Positions 12,797 through 20,717 of a DNA stretch of 37,959 nt are shown here, piece by piece. The position numbers were made by a program, and so were the translations under genes. The notes below the pieces were generated by a model. That model had not been told where the DNA came from. It did no database searches and was given only the letters and a program-made list of their open reading frames with translations. Where the stretch lies: contig JADKCY010000018.1 in assembly GCA_016718605.1 (NCBI GenBank), positions 1-37,959 of the forward strand. Direction: 5' to 3'. This stretch comes from Lysobacterales bacterium (GTDB lineage: Bacteria > Pseudomonadota > Gammaproteobacteria > Xanthomonadales > Xanthomonadaceae). The stretch's first letter is position 1. The number at the start of each line of letters is the position of its first letter.

Positions 12797-13333
12797 ATGC
12801 AAGTTCACTGTAAATACGACGCGCTCGTTCCAGTCCCGGAACTGAAGCCCAACTCTCGAAACCGTAACCACCACCCCCCCGAACAGATAGCCCGCCTAGC
12901 GAAGCTGCTGGCCTACCAGGGCATACGCGCCCCGATTGTGGTCTCATCCCTATCCGGACAGATCGCGAAGGGCCACGGGACCCTGGCGGCGATTAAAGCC
13001 AACGGATGGGCCGAGGCGCCCGTTGTGTATCAGGCATTCGCCGACGAGGCTCAAGAGTACGCCTTTGTGCAGAGCGACAACGCGGTTTCTAGTTGGTCTG
13101 AGTTAGATCTGTCTGGGATCAACGCTGACCTCGGCGATCTAGGTCCGGACTTCGATCTTGAGCTCCTCGGCCTCAGATACTTCAACCTAGACCCGTTATT
13201 TGAAGCAGAAGAAGACAAGCCCGACGCCGACGAGAAGAGGCACCGCATCGAACTGGAGTTTCCTGACGAGGAGGCCCTGCTGGAGATTTACGTCGAGCTC
13301 TCCGGACGCGGCTACATCGTGAAGCGGCTATGA
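12797..13333 (+). CDS. ParB-like nuclease-domain protein, 178 aa
   Basis: N-terminal domain follows the ParB pattern: VPVPELKPNSRNRNHHPPEQIARLAKLLAYQG, then APIVVS...GQIAKGHGTLAAIKANGW, the G-H-x-x-LxA box, and VVYQAFADEAQEYAFVQSDN. Phage versions commonly lie beside a DNA methylase, as here, and may guide or modulate modification or act as nucleases. The C-terminal third is acidic and unfamiliar. The start may be ATG 12797 or GTG 12794. Its stop overlaps the methylase start. Confidence 0.8.
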   Translation: MQVHCKYDALVPVPELKPNSRNRNHHPPEQIARLAKLLAYQGIRAPIVVSSLSGQIAKGHGTLAAIKANGWAEAPVVYQAFADEAQEYAFVQSDNAVSSWSELDLSGINADLGDLGPDFDLELLGLRYFNLDPLFEAEEDKPDADEKRHRIELEFPDEEALLEIYVELSGRGYIVKRL

Positions 13334-14262
13334 GTAAATACGGCATCCCGTACATGGGATCAAAGGCCAAGATGTGTGACCAGCTCGTTGGTATATTTCC
13401 AAGGGCCATGCACTTCTATGACGTGTTCGGTGGGGGGTTCGCTGTCACGCACGCCATGCTCGCACTCAGGCCGAATGACTATGCGCACTTTCACTTCAAC
13501 GAGATCCGCCCGGGCGTCACGCAGTTGATCCAAGACGCGATTGCGGGGAAGTACAGCTACGATAGGTTCAAGCCCGAATGGATCTCGCGCGAGGATTTTA
13601 TGCACCGCAAAGATCACGACGCGTATGTGAAGTTAATCTGGTCCTTCGGGAATAACGGAGAGGACTATCTCTTCGGTTCAGAGATCGAAACACAGAAGCG
13701 CTCACTGCACCAAGCTGTTATCTTCAACGAGTTCGACGCGTTTGCGAAAGAGACGCTCGGGCTGGATAGCTTTAGGCCGGGGTACTCAGTCTATGAAAAG
13801 CGGATGCACTTGCGAAATCGAGTTCGCGTTCTTGGGTCAAAGCGATTAGACCTCCAGCGACTCGAGCAACTCGAGCGACTCCAGCAACTCGAGCGACTCC
13901 AGCAACTCGAGCGACTCCAGCAACTCGAGCAACTCGAGCGACTCCAGATGACTGCGCTGGACTACAGACAGGTAAAGATCGAGCCCGACTCAATTGTTTA
14001 TTGTGATCCGCCATACGCCGGGACGGCTGACTATGGGAACGCGTTCGATACTCAAAACTTTCTAGACTGGGCTGCGTACCTATCTGAGCCAGTCTTCATC
14101 TCCGAATATGAGATCACCGACAGCCGGTTCAAGTCAGTCGCGGCCATCGCAAAGATGCAGAGGTTAACGAGTGCATCTCGAACGGTTAAACAAGAGAAGG
14201 TCTTCGCGAATAAGCGCGGTTACGAACTCTGGTTCGACACGAAGACGCGGAGGACCGGCTAA
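13330..14262 (+). CDS. Dam-type DNA adenine methylase with repeat insert, 310 aa
   Basis: D12-class N6-adenine methyltransferase. Residues 3-12 (KYGIPYMGSKAK) and 29-36 (DVFGGGFAV) form the S-adenosylmethionine site, and IVYCDPPYAG near 226 is the catalytic DPPY. Between them lies an insert of about 32 residues with Leu at every third position (LQRLEQLERLQQ...), encoded by 9-bp repeats at 13852-13947. That is where the target-recognition part lies in Dam enzymes, so the repeat may alter specificity or be a spacer. It may protect phage DNA against restriction. Start overlaps the ParB-like stop. Confidence 0.9.
   Translation: MSKYGIPYMGSKAKMCDQLVGIFPRAMHFYDVFGGGFAVTHAMLALRPNDYAHFHFNEIRPGVTQLIQDAIAGKYSYDRFKPEWISREDFMHRKDHDAYVKLIWSFGNNGEDYLFGSEIETQKRSLHQAVIFNEFDAFAKETLGLDSFRPGYSVYEKRMHLRNRVRVLGSKRLDLQRLEQLERLQQLERLQQLERLQQLEQLERLQMTALDYRQVKIEPDSIVYCDPPYAGTADYGNAFDTQNFLDWAAYLSEPVFISEYEITDSRFKSVAAIAKMQRLTSASRTVKQEKVFANKRGYELWFDTKTRRTG
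13852..13947 (+). repeat. In-frame 9-bp tandem repeat inside methylase gene
   Basis: About 10.7 copies of CTC[GC]AGC[AG]A, alternating CTCGAGCGA, CTCCAGCAA and CTCGAGCAA. Each copy adds three residues (Leu-Glu-Arg or Leu-Gln-Gln), so length changes keep the frame. Such a repeat should expand and contract easily. Confidence 0.95.
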
Positions 14263-14681
14263 TGGCCAGGCCTAGACTCGAGTTCGACTGGAACCTAGTC
14301 GAGTCCCTCGCAATGCTCGAGACCACGGAAGCGTTCATCGCCGAGCGGCTCATCGTGCAAGACGGTGACGAGGTCAATCACCTCACAATCCAAGCCAAAA
14401 TCAAGCTGATGCAGAACCGGATCAAAGAGCGATTCGACTGCAGTTTCGTCCAGTTTAGGCAACAAAAGCTTGAACATAGGAGGGTGCAGCTGCGGCAGTG
14501 GCAGTGGAAGGCGGCAGAGAAGGGACAGGTCGCGATGCTGATCTGGCTCGGGAAGCAGTACCTCGATCAGAACGAAAAGCAAGCCACCACGGTTCAGGTC
14601 GGAGAAGACTCACGACTCGTCATCAACATGGGGAATCCCGTCTTCGATGCTATCCCAAGGCACGAGAAGCCGACTGAGTGA
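14262..14681 (+). CDS. terS: Terminase small subunit, 139 aa
   Basis: Placed directly before the large terminase and overlapping it (GTGA), the usual order. The N-terminus (DWNLVESLAMLETTEAFIAERL) looks like a small helix-turn-helix of the type that binds the packaging site, with a central helical oligomerisation segment (KAAEKGQVAMLIWLGKQYL) and a flexible acidic end. Its role is to recognise phage DNA and load the large subunit. Assignment rests mainly on position, size and the GKQYL segment common in this family. Confidence 0.8.
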   Translation: MARPRLEFDWNLVESLAMLETTEAFIAERLIVQDGDEVNHLTIQAKIKLMQNRIKERFDCSFVQFRQQKLEHRRVQLRQWQWKAAEKGQVAMLIWLGKQYLDQNEKQATTVQVGEDSRLVINMGNPVFDAIPRHEKPTE

Positions 14682-15952
14682 TATTCACCCCGTTCGCGCA
14701 GCAGAAGGATTTCCTACGGGATAAGAATAGAATACGCGGGGCCTTCGCGGGCAAACGCGGCGGCAAGACTGAAATCGGTGCTATCGATGCGGTCGTTCAC
14801 ACAGAACAACAACTTGGCTTCAAACCGAACGGGGTTGACCCATACGTAGGGATTATTCTTGCCCCAACCCACGCGATGTTAAAGCGCCTCTCGCTTATGA
14901 AGTTCGACGCATACGCCGCGCCGTTTAGACCACGGCCTGTCGGCACCGATCGTTATTGGAGCAACGGGTCGATCATTTACGGGATTTCCGCCGATAAGCC
15001 TCAGCGCGCCGAAGGGATTAAGGCCAACTGGGTATGGATGGATGAAGGGTTTCAGATGAAAGAACAAATCTTTCTAGAAGCCCAGGCCCGCGTTGCCGAC
15101 ACGCAGGGCAAGATATGGGTCACCGGATCGCTCGGCGTTCAATATAACAACCCTAAAGCGCATTGGATTTACAAACACTTCAAAAAGAATCCCGATCCCG
15201 ACACGGCATGTTTCGAATGGTCAACCGCCGATAACCCATACTTCCCGCGCGATGAGATTGAACGGCTGCGCTCAAAGCTCGATCCCGTAACGTTCCGTCA
15301 GATGTTTGAACTCTGTTGGGACGTGCAGGGCACTAATCTCGTATTCCAAGATTTCACAGAGGCGAATATCATCACGAATTACCAGTACAACCCAAGACTG
15401 CAGACATTCGTGTCGCTCGACTGGGGATGGAATCATCCGATGTCCGCGCTCTATTTCCAATACGATCAGCCAAAGGACACGGTTTATCTATTCGATGAAA
15501 TCCACGGGTCAAAACTCACGCTCGAAGTGCTTTGGGAAAAGATGAAGGCCAAGCCCTACCGGGTCACCGAGCACTTCTGCGACATCGCTGGGCTTCAAAC
15601 GCGCGAACAGACCGCGCTATCTAATATCCAGTGGTTTAAAAACGCCCCTAGGAGCATTCATTTTCGTTACCGCACTGCGGCAGTGGCTCACACGATTGCC
15701 ATCATGCGCTCATACATCTGCAACATGAAGGGTCAACGACGATTCTATGTTGATCAGAATGCGTGCCCTCGCTTCGTGGATGAAATGCGAAACTACTCCT
15801 ACAAAGAGCGCAACGGTGAGATAACTGAAGAAACGAATCAGGTGGCAGAAGACGCGATCTCTGCGGCTAGGTACTTCTTTGTTAACAAATTAGACTTTAC
15901 AAAGCAGACTGATACCTTCACTGAAATGAATCGCTGGAAGCTGGGGGGCTGA
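14678..15952 (+). CDS. terL: Terminase large subunit, 424 aa
   Basis: Packaging ATPase and nuclease. Walker A is AGKRGGKT (24-31), and Walker B is VWMDEGF (about 118-124). The nuclease half has the RNase-H-like acidic residues in SLDWGWNHP (D near 248), FCDIAGLQTREQ (about 305) and AEDAISAARYF (about 391). Length is typical. GTG start overlaps the small-subunit stop. It cuts concatemers and drives DNA into the prohead through the portal encoded next. No frameshift. Confidence 0.95.
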   Translation: MIFTPFAQQKDFLRDKNRIRGAFAGKRGGKTEIGAIDAVVHTEQQLGFKPNGVDPYVGIILAPTHAMLKRLSLMKFDAYAAPFRPRPVGTDRYWSNGSIIYGISADKPQRAEGIKANWVWMDEGFQMKEQIFLEAQARVADTQGKIWVTGSLGVQYNNPKAHWIYKHFKKNPDPDTACFEWSTADNPYFPRDEIERLRSKLDPVTFRQMFELCWDVQGTNLVFQDFTEANIITNYQYNPRLQTFVSLDWGWNHPMSALYFQYDQPKDTVYLFDEIHGSKLTLEVLWEKMKAKPYRVTEHFCDIAGLQTREQTALSNIQWFKNAPRSIHFRYRTAAVAHTIAIMRSYICNMKGQRRFYVDQNACPRFVDEMRNYSYKERNGEITEETNQVAEDAISAARYFFVNKLDFTKQTDTFTEMNRWKLGG

Positions 15953-15954
15953 CA

Positions 15955-17529
15955 ATGGATTTCACGCTGGAACAGATTCAAAGAGTCATCGAGGAAATCC
16001 AAACTCAGGCTGAAGTCGATCGCAGAGCGCTCGCTAAGCGCCGCGTAGATATCTACCGAGACGGCGGGAAGCCATTTCTGATCGAGAAGATCCTCCGTGA
16101 GTTCGGCCCAGACGCTCTCGCTGAGATGCGAGTGACCCCCATTAACCTCCTCAAGAAGATCGTCGATAAGCGCGCCGCCGTATACAAGCGCCCCCCTACC
16201 CGCACCTGCAAGCTCCCCAATGATCAGGCACTCGTGGACTACTACGTCGCAGAACTATGCCTGAACCAGGTCATGCAGAAGGCGAATCGCTATCTCGTCC
16301 TATCCAGCAATACCGCTGTCTACGTTCGCCCGTGTGAGAACGAGATCAAGATCGACGTGGTTCCCAGCTATCTCTACTCCGTGATCGCGAATCCTTATGA
16401 CCGCTCCAAGATCGAAGCCTTCATCTTCTCGGCGTTCACCCAAGAAGGACAAGTGGCGAGCCAAGACAGCACCCCCTCAGCCACAGGACAGCAAGGGTTC
16501 AGTGAAGAGCGTTCCTTCCGATACCAGGGAGACTTGGTTGCGTCCCGTGAGAAGTCTTCAGATCAACGCGCTGAGCAGTACATCTTCTGGACTGATTCGG
16601 TTCATTTCACGACCGATAGCAACGGAGCCAAGTACGCTGACCCCGCACAAGGGGAAGAGCAGTTCATAAATCCCATCATGAATATGCCCGTCGTGAACAT
16701 CGCCAGGGACCGAGACAACGAGACGTGGGCGACCCAAGGTGAGGACATGGTCGACCTCACGATGTCGATTCAGATGGGATGGACCGATCTGATGACGATC
16801 GCCAAGCATCAAGGGTTCAGTATCCTGACTATCGTCTCAGAAGAAGAGCCTAAGAAGCTACAGATCGGGGTAAACCGCGCGGTATGGCTCAAGGTCAACC
16901 CACAGGGCCCACAGCCGTCGATTAGCTACGTCCAGGGGCAATCCCCCTTGGCGCAGTATAAAGACCTCCTGATGGAGCTGCTAGCCCTTCTCCTGACCAC
17001 AAATAACATGGACCCCGGGAGTATCGGCGGGCAGAAGACGACACAGCAGTACACGTCGGGCTTCCACGCGCTCCTCTCCATGGCTGACTCACTCGAAGCG
17101 GTTGAGTCGGATAAGCCCATCATGCTCGATGCCGAGCGTGAGATATGGGAGAAGATCGTTCTCTGGCACAACTGGATGTTCGACACGAATCAGCTCGAGC
17201 CGGAAGCGCGCCTACTCGGTAAGTTCTCTGACTCGTTCGACGTGAACATCCAATTCGCTGATATTAAGCCGCTTGAATCAGAAGACGAGCGGATCGCACG
17301 GGTTAAGGGTCTCATGGACATGGGCCTTATTACGCGCATGGACGCGCTTAAGAAATTACAGCCCGACCTCACTGATGAGCAGGCCGACGCGAAACTCAAA
17401 GCGATCGACGACGAAAAGGCCGGGAATGTGGCCAAGGCTCAGGCCATGTTTGCACCCCCGGCACAAGAACCCATTGTGGAACCAGTGGATGATCAGGAAC
17501 AAGAAGACCCAGCTAACCAAGGAGTCTAA
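15955..17529 (+). CDS. Portal protein, 524 aa
   Basis: Follows the large terminase with a 2-base gap and has portal-like size. Recognisable parts are the N-terminal clip region (LIEKILREFGPDALAEMRV, INLLKKIVDKRAAVYKRPPTR), the long mixed region with WTDLMTIAKHQGFS and PGSIGGQKTTQQYTSGFHAL, and a C-terminal helix (DERIARVKGLMDMGLITRMDALKK) matching the late portal helices. The acidic Pro/Gln tail is likely disordered. It forms the dodecameric entry channel. Start is ATG at 15955. Confidence 0.9.
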   Translation: MDFTLEQIQRVIEEIQTQAEVDRRALAKRRVDIYRDGGKPFLIEKILREFGPDALAEMRVTPINLLKKIVDKRAAVYKRPPTRTCKLPNDQALVDYYVAELCLNQVMQKANRYLVLSSNTAVYVRPCENEIKIDVVPSYLYSVIANPYDRSKIEAFIFSAFTQEGQVASQDSTPSATGQQGFSEERSFRYQGDLVASREKSSDQRAEQYIFWTDSVHFTTDSNGAKYADPAQGEEQFINPIMNMPVVNIARDRDNETWATQGEDMVDLTMSIQMGWTDLMTIAKHQGFSILTIVSEEEPKKLQIGVNRAVWLKVNPQGPQPSISYVQGQSPLAQYKDLLMELLALLLTTNNMDPGSIGGQKTTQQYTSGFHALLSMADSLEAVESDKPIMLDAEREIWEKIVLWHNWMFDTNQLEPEARLLGKFSDSFDVNIQFADIKPLESEDERIARVKGLMDMGLITRMDALKKLQPDLTDEQADAKLKAIDDEKAGNVAKAQAMFAPPAQEPIVEPVDDQEQEDPANQGV

Positions 17530-18099
17530 TTGGCCCGTAAGGTTGATTTCCTCTTCGATCCCTTCGAGATCGCGGGGGTAAACAAGTCCGACCTCGACAA
17601 GAGCATCGTCACGCAGGCTCTCGCCGATGTGAGAGACTACGTGCTCGAGGCTGTGTTGAGTGACACCGCCGATCTACGCAGTTCCGTCACGGGACGCCCG
17701 TTTAAGGGATTGAGTCCTGATTACGCGAAGTTCAAGAAGAAGTCGGGACATAAGCCCGTGCCTAACCTGGAATTCAGTAGCGACATGCTCAATTCCCTCA
17801 GTGTAATCCCAGTCGCGTCAGGGAAGTTGAAGCTTCAAGTCTCTCCTGATCAAGCTGATAAGGCGGATGGACATAATAACCACTCAGGTGAGTCGAAACT
17901 TCCCACACGTAAGTTCATTCCAAACGCTGACGATGACGAGACATTCCGTCCCGCTATCCGCTCCGCTATCAAAGACATCGTTATGGTTGCTGTAGAGAAG
18001 CAGATTGAAAAGAACACGGCAGGTGCTCAGGACGATCAGGAGATTGAAGCACTGGCTAAGCGCGGCATCAAAGTGAACCTGAGGCAATTTCTCGGATGA
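17530..18099 (+). CDS. Virion morphogenesis / neck protein, 189 aa
   Basis: Starts at TTG, touching the portal stop. Contains a core with SVTGRPFKGLSPDYAKFKKKSG, the pattern of phage virion morphogenesis or HK97 gp10-like proteins, which join head and tail. A C-terminal segment (PTRKFIPNADDDETFRPAI) also fits. It overlaps the next gene, which looks related in layout, so the two may act together. Exact structural role is not certain. Confidence 0.6.
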   Translation: MARKVDFLFDPFEIAGVNKSDLDKSIVTQALADVRDYVLEAVLSDTADLRSSVTGRPFKGLSPDYAKFKKKSGHKPVPNLEFSSDMLNSLSVIPVASGKLKLQVSPDQADKADGHNNHSGESKLPTRKFIPNADDDETFRPAIRSAIKDIVMVAVEKQIEKNTAGAQDDQEIEALAKRGIKVNLRQFLG

Positions 18100-18590
18100 G
18101 CATCAAGGTCGATGTCACCGTGTCATTCTCCCCTGAACTCAAGAAGGCGCTCGAGGATATCAAGAAGCCTATAGACCGTTCCACCGCTGAGAAGGTTGGA
18201 GACGACATCGTCAAGGACATGAAGCGACTCATCGCCACCGGGCAATCCCCGATCAAGGGTAACGGACGATTTCCAGCCTACAAGGATCCAAAGAAGTACC
18301 CTGGGAATCGTAAGTCTAAGACACCCGTGAACCTAGAACTCACTGGAGACTTCCTGGACGACCTCACATCGAAGGCAATCTCAGACCCAGCTGGTTACGC
18401 GACGACGATCACCTACGATGGACAGAAGTCCCAGGACAAGGAACGTGGGCACCGCGAGGGAGCGAATGGTCAACCCAAGCGCCCAACTATTCCCGCGGCT
18501 TCAGGAGAGGACTTCGCGGTGTCAATCAAAACCCGCTATACAAATACCCTGCGTGACCGCATAATTGCTGTACTCAAGGGTAAAGGGTAG
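18096..18590 (+). CDS. Virion morphogenesis-like protein, 164 aa
   Basis: ATG overlaps the previous stop. Features: DDIVKDMKRLIATGQSPIKGNGRFPAYKDP, then NRKSKTPVNLELTGDFLDDL, then RPTIPAASGEDFAVSI, the order seen in HK97-gp10-like and virion morphogenesis proteins that seal the neck. The preceding gene has a parallel order of motifs, suggesting an old duplication. Structural prediction would be needed to separate the two roles. Confidence 0.6.
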   Translation: MSIKVDVTVSFSPELKKALEDIKKPIDRSTAEKVGDDIVKDMKRLIATGQSPIKGNGRFPAYKDPKKYPGNRKSKTPVNLELTGDFLDDLTSKAISDPAGYATTITYDGQKSQDKERGHREGANGQPKRPTIPAASGEDFAVSIKTRYTNTLRDRIIAVLKGKG

Positions 18591-18632
18591 CTTTTATAAA
18601 CGCGTTTCTAAAATTTAAAGGGGAGTTTACCA

Positions 18633-19208
18633 ATGGAAGGTAATACCGCACCGAATGGTGCAACTGCGCAGGCGGCGAATGCCGAAGCACAGCAAGTAGT
18701 GGACGCTGCATCGACCGAGCCTGCTTCTGAAGTGAATGCACGCTTGCTCGCTGAATCGAAAAAGAACAAGACTTTAGCTCAAGAACTCAAGCAGAAGTTA
18801 GCCAAGTACGAAGTCGCGGAGAATGCCGCGATGCAGGAACAGCAACGCTTCAAGGAACTCTATGAGAAGTCTGAAGCGGCGAGACAATCGCTGTTTAAGA
18901 CTGTGATCAAAGAGAAGATCAAGTCGTCTGTCAGCGAGAAGGCAATGAAGGCCGGATGCGTTGACGTCGAAGGTCTCATCAAACTTGGGAATGCAGAGCT
19001 ACTGCAATACGACGAGGAATCCCTCGAAGTGCATGGAGTCGATACATTCGTTGAAGAAGCAATGAAGTCGAAGCCCTACTTGTTCCAGTCCGCTAAGACA
19101 CCGACCATTAACCCAACCACCCCTGGTGGAACTGTTCGGTCGAACAACAAGACGCTTAAGGAATTAACGAAGGAAGAGATTCTCTCTCAACTTCGAGCCT
19201 TAGGCTAA
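18633..19208 (+). CDS. Capsid scaffolding protein, 191 aa
   Basis: Directly before the major capsid gene. A disordered Ala/Gln/Asn-rich N-terminus, then a coiled coil (ARLLAESKKNKTLAQELKQKLAKYE, QRFKELYEKSEAARQS), then a C-terminal part KSSVSEKAMKAGCVDVEGLIKLG as in separately encoded scaffolds, with a basic end. AAAGGGGAG precedes the ATG. It probably directs prohead assembly and leaves before DNA packaging. The 42-base gap upstream contains AAACGCGTTT and a -10-like TATAAA with no partner. Confidence 0.85.
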   Translation: MEGNTAPNGATAQAANAEAQQVVDAASTEPASEVNARLLAESKKNKTLAQELKQKLAKYEVAENAAMQEQQRFKELYEKSEAARQSLFKTVIKEKIKSSVSEKAMKAGCVDVEGLIKLGNAELLQYDEESLEVHGVDTFVEEAMKSKPYLFQSAKTPTINPTTPGGTVRSNNKTLKELTKEEILSQLRALG

Positions 19209-19225
19209 ACGAAAGGGACTAAAAC

Positions 19226-20041
19226 ATGGCTGTTGTAGGTAATACGGCGTTAACCGCCTCCAAGAATGCACTCATCGTCGCGCTGGTTCAGCGTGAACTC
19301 ATCAGCAAGGCCGTTGTCATGCCTTCGATCCTTGACGCGTCTGTGTACGCTGTTAAGGGCACGAAGAGCATCAGCGTCCCACGCGCTGGATCGTTCTCGG
19401 TCGAAGACCGTGCGACTGGCGCACAGGCATCGCTCGTCAGCGTGACCTACGCCGTTGACACTATCACGTTGGACCAGATGGCGACGGTCTCGTGGGTTGT
19501 GGACCCACAAGATGAAGTCGAGTCTCAGATCGACGTGCAGGCTGACTTGGCTGCACGCGCTGCTAAGGCGCACGCCAAGAACTTCGACACCCTCGTTATC
19601 GCTGGTGTTGAAGCCGCTGCTACTGCAACCACGACTGCCGGTGCAATCTCCAAGGCTATCTTCTTGGAAATGCGTACCGCTCTCCTCTCGGCTGACGCCG
19701 ACGCCGGACAGCTCACGTTCTTGTGCGGACCGGATTCTGAATCCGCGCTGCTCCAGATCGGTGATTTCGTTCAGTCCTACGCTTACGGCCAGGCGATCAT
19801 CCCAACGGGCATGCTCGGTAAGTTGTACGGCGTAGAAGTGAAGGTCTCGACTCAGATCGCGGCCAACACGTTCTACATGTATGACAAGGACAGCTACGGC
19901 TTCGCGATTCAGCAAGCCCTGAGCATGGGCGAACGCGCAGCTCCTGAATACGGCTCTTCTGCCGTGCTCAAGGTGCTCGACATGAAGTGGGGCCATGCGA
20001 AGCTCCTCAATGGCGCGCTCTTGAAGAAGGACAACAACTAA
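19226..20041 (+). CDS. Major capsid protein, 271 aa
   Basis: Compact HK97-fold capsid subunit. N-terminal helix (ASKNALIVALVQRELISKAVVMP), then SISVPRAGSFSVEDR, a peripheral domain helix (QADLAARAAKAHAKNFDTLVIAG), the axial domain around FLCGPDSESALLQIG and KLYGVEVKVSTQI, and the tail MKWGHAKLLNGALLKK. It lacks a long N-terminal delta domain, consistent with the separate scaffold gene. AAAGGGA precedes the ATG. It forms the icosahedral shell. Confidence 0.88.
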   Translation: MAVVGNTALTASKNALIVALVQRELISKAVVMPSILDASVYAVKGTKSISVPRAGSFSVEDRATGAQASLVSVTYAVDTITLDQMATVSWVVDPQDEVESQIDVQADLAARAAKAHAKNFDTLVIAGVEAAATATTTAGAISKAIFLEMRTALLSADADAGQLTFLCGPDSESALLQIGDFVQSYAYGQAIIPTGMLGKLYGVEVKVSTQIAANTFYMYDKDSYGFAIQQALSMGERAAPEYGSSAVLKVLDMKWGHAKLLNGALLKKDNN

Positions 20042-20296
20042 GTGTTGGGGACTTCGACACAGTCGTCGAGTCCCGCAGAAATTCGGATGTACCTGGAGGC
20101 CGCTAGCCCGCAAGAGCTGGTGAGCCTCCAGTTACAGACGAATGTCCTTCTTATGGGTCAGGCGGACTTCTGTGATTTCCAGTTCGCCGACGGGAAATGG
20201 TATTGCTGGTTTCTCGTGAACGTCGACAAGCATCCTCAAGTACTGAAGGGGCTGAATGGCACTGTCACCAGCGCTAGAAGACAGAGAGCAAGGTAA
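20042..20296 (+). CDS. Small protein after the capsid gene, 84 aa
   Basis: GTG at 20042 directly follows the capsid stop. A helix SPAEIRMYLEAASPQELVSLQLQTN precedes a beta-type segment FCDFQFADGKWYCWFLVNVD. Function not recognised. It could be a minor capsid or adaptor protein. The end overlaps the next gene. Confidence 0.5.
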   Translation: MLGTSTQSSSPAEIRMYLEAASPQELVSLQLQTNVLLMGQADFCDFQFADGKWYCWFLVNVDKHPQVLKGLNGTVTSARRQRAR

Positions 20297-20525
20297 GTTC
20301 CGGGATGCGGGAGATTCCACGGTTAGCCGTGTGGCTGTCGTATCTGAGGGATCATTTACAGTTCCAGCCGAAGCAGATGCGTTCACCGTAGAACTGGCGA
20401 ATGCCAATATGGATGTTGTCTACAAGTTCAGGTCCGGCGGGGTGTCCGGGACAGTTCTTTCTACCATCACGCTAACGTACGCGACGGCTCAAACCCTTGA
20501 TCTGGTATCTGGGGTTCTGACGTGA
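20256..20525 (+). CDS. Small beta-rich protein, 89 aa
   Basis: Overlaps the previous gene in another frame by 41 bases. After a charged start it is predicted to be beta strands (SFTVPAEADAFTVELANANMD, VVYKFRSGGVSGTVLSTITL). Its place before a fibre-like gene suggests a fibre attachment or virion decoration protein, but this is inference. Confidence 0.5.
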   Translation: MALSPALEDREQGKFRDAGDSTVSRVAVVSEGSFTVPAEADAFTVELANANMDVVYKFRSGGVSGTVLSTITLTYATAQTLDLVSGVLT

Positions 20526-20707
20526 GCTACAGGTTTAACCCTTTCACAGGGACCTTTGACGAGGTCGGAGCGAGCAGCGGCGGTGGCGGATCTAGCTTTG
20601 ACCCAGATACAATTTTGACGGGACCCACTGAGTGCCTATACGCTGGTCCCACAGTTCCAATAGAAGTGTTGCTTGATAACAACGGCAACGTGTTAGTCGG
20701 TCCTTAG
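20522..20707 (+). CDS. Small Gly/Ser-linker protein, 61 aa
   Basis: GTG overlaps the preceding TGA. Starts SYRFNPFTGTFDEVG, an opening seen in small phage structural proteins, followed by a Ser/Gly linker and a short beta segment ending NGNVLVGP. It could be a trimerising or linking piece for the fibre encoded next. No firm function. Confidence 0.5.
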   Translation: MSYRFNPFTGTFDEVGASSGGGGSSFDPDTILTGPTECLYAGPTVPIEVLLDNNGNVLVGP

Positions 20708-20717
20708 GGGGTATACT

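Noticed and set aside
18597..18612. Promoter before the scaffold gene (TATAAA)
   Set aside because: No matching -35 at normal spacing; kept only as a remark.
19250..20113. Long minus-strand ORF (287 aa) opposite the capsid gene
   Set aside because: Antisense shadow of a strongly biased coding region; no ribosome site and no sensible protein pattern.
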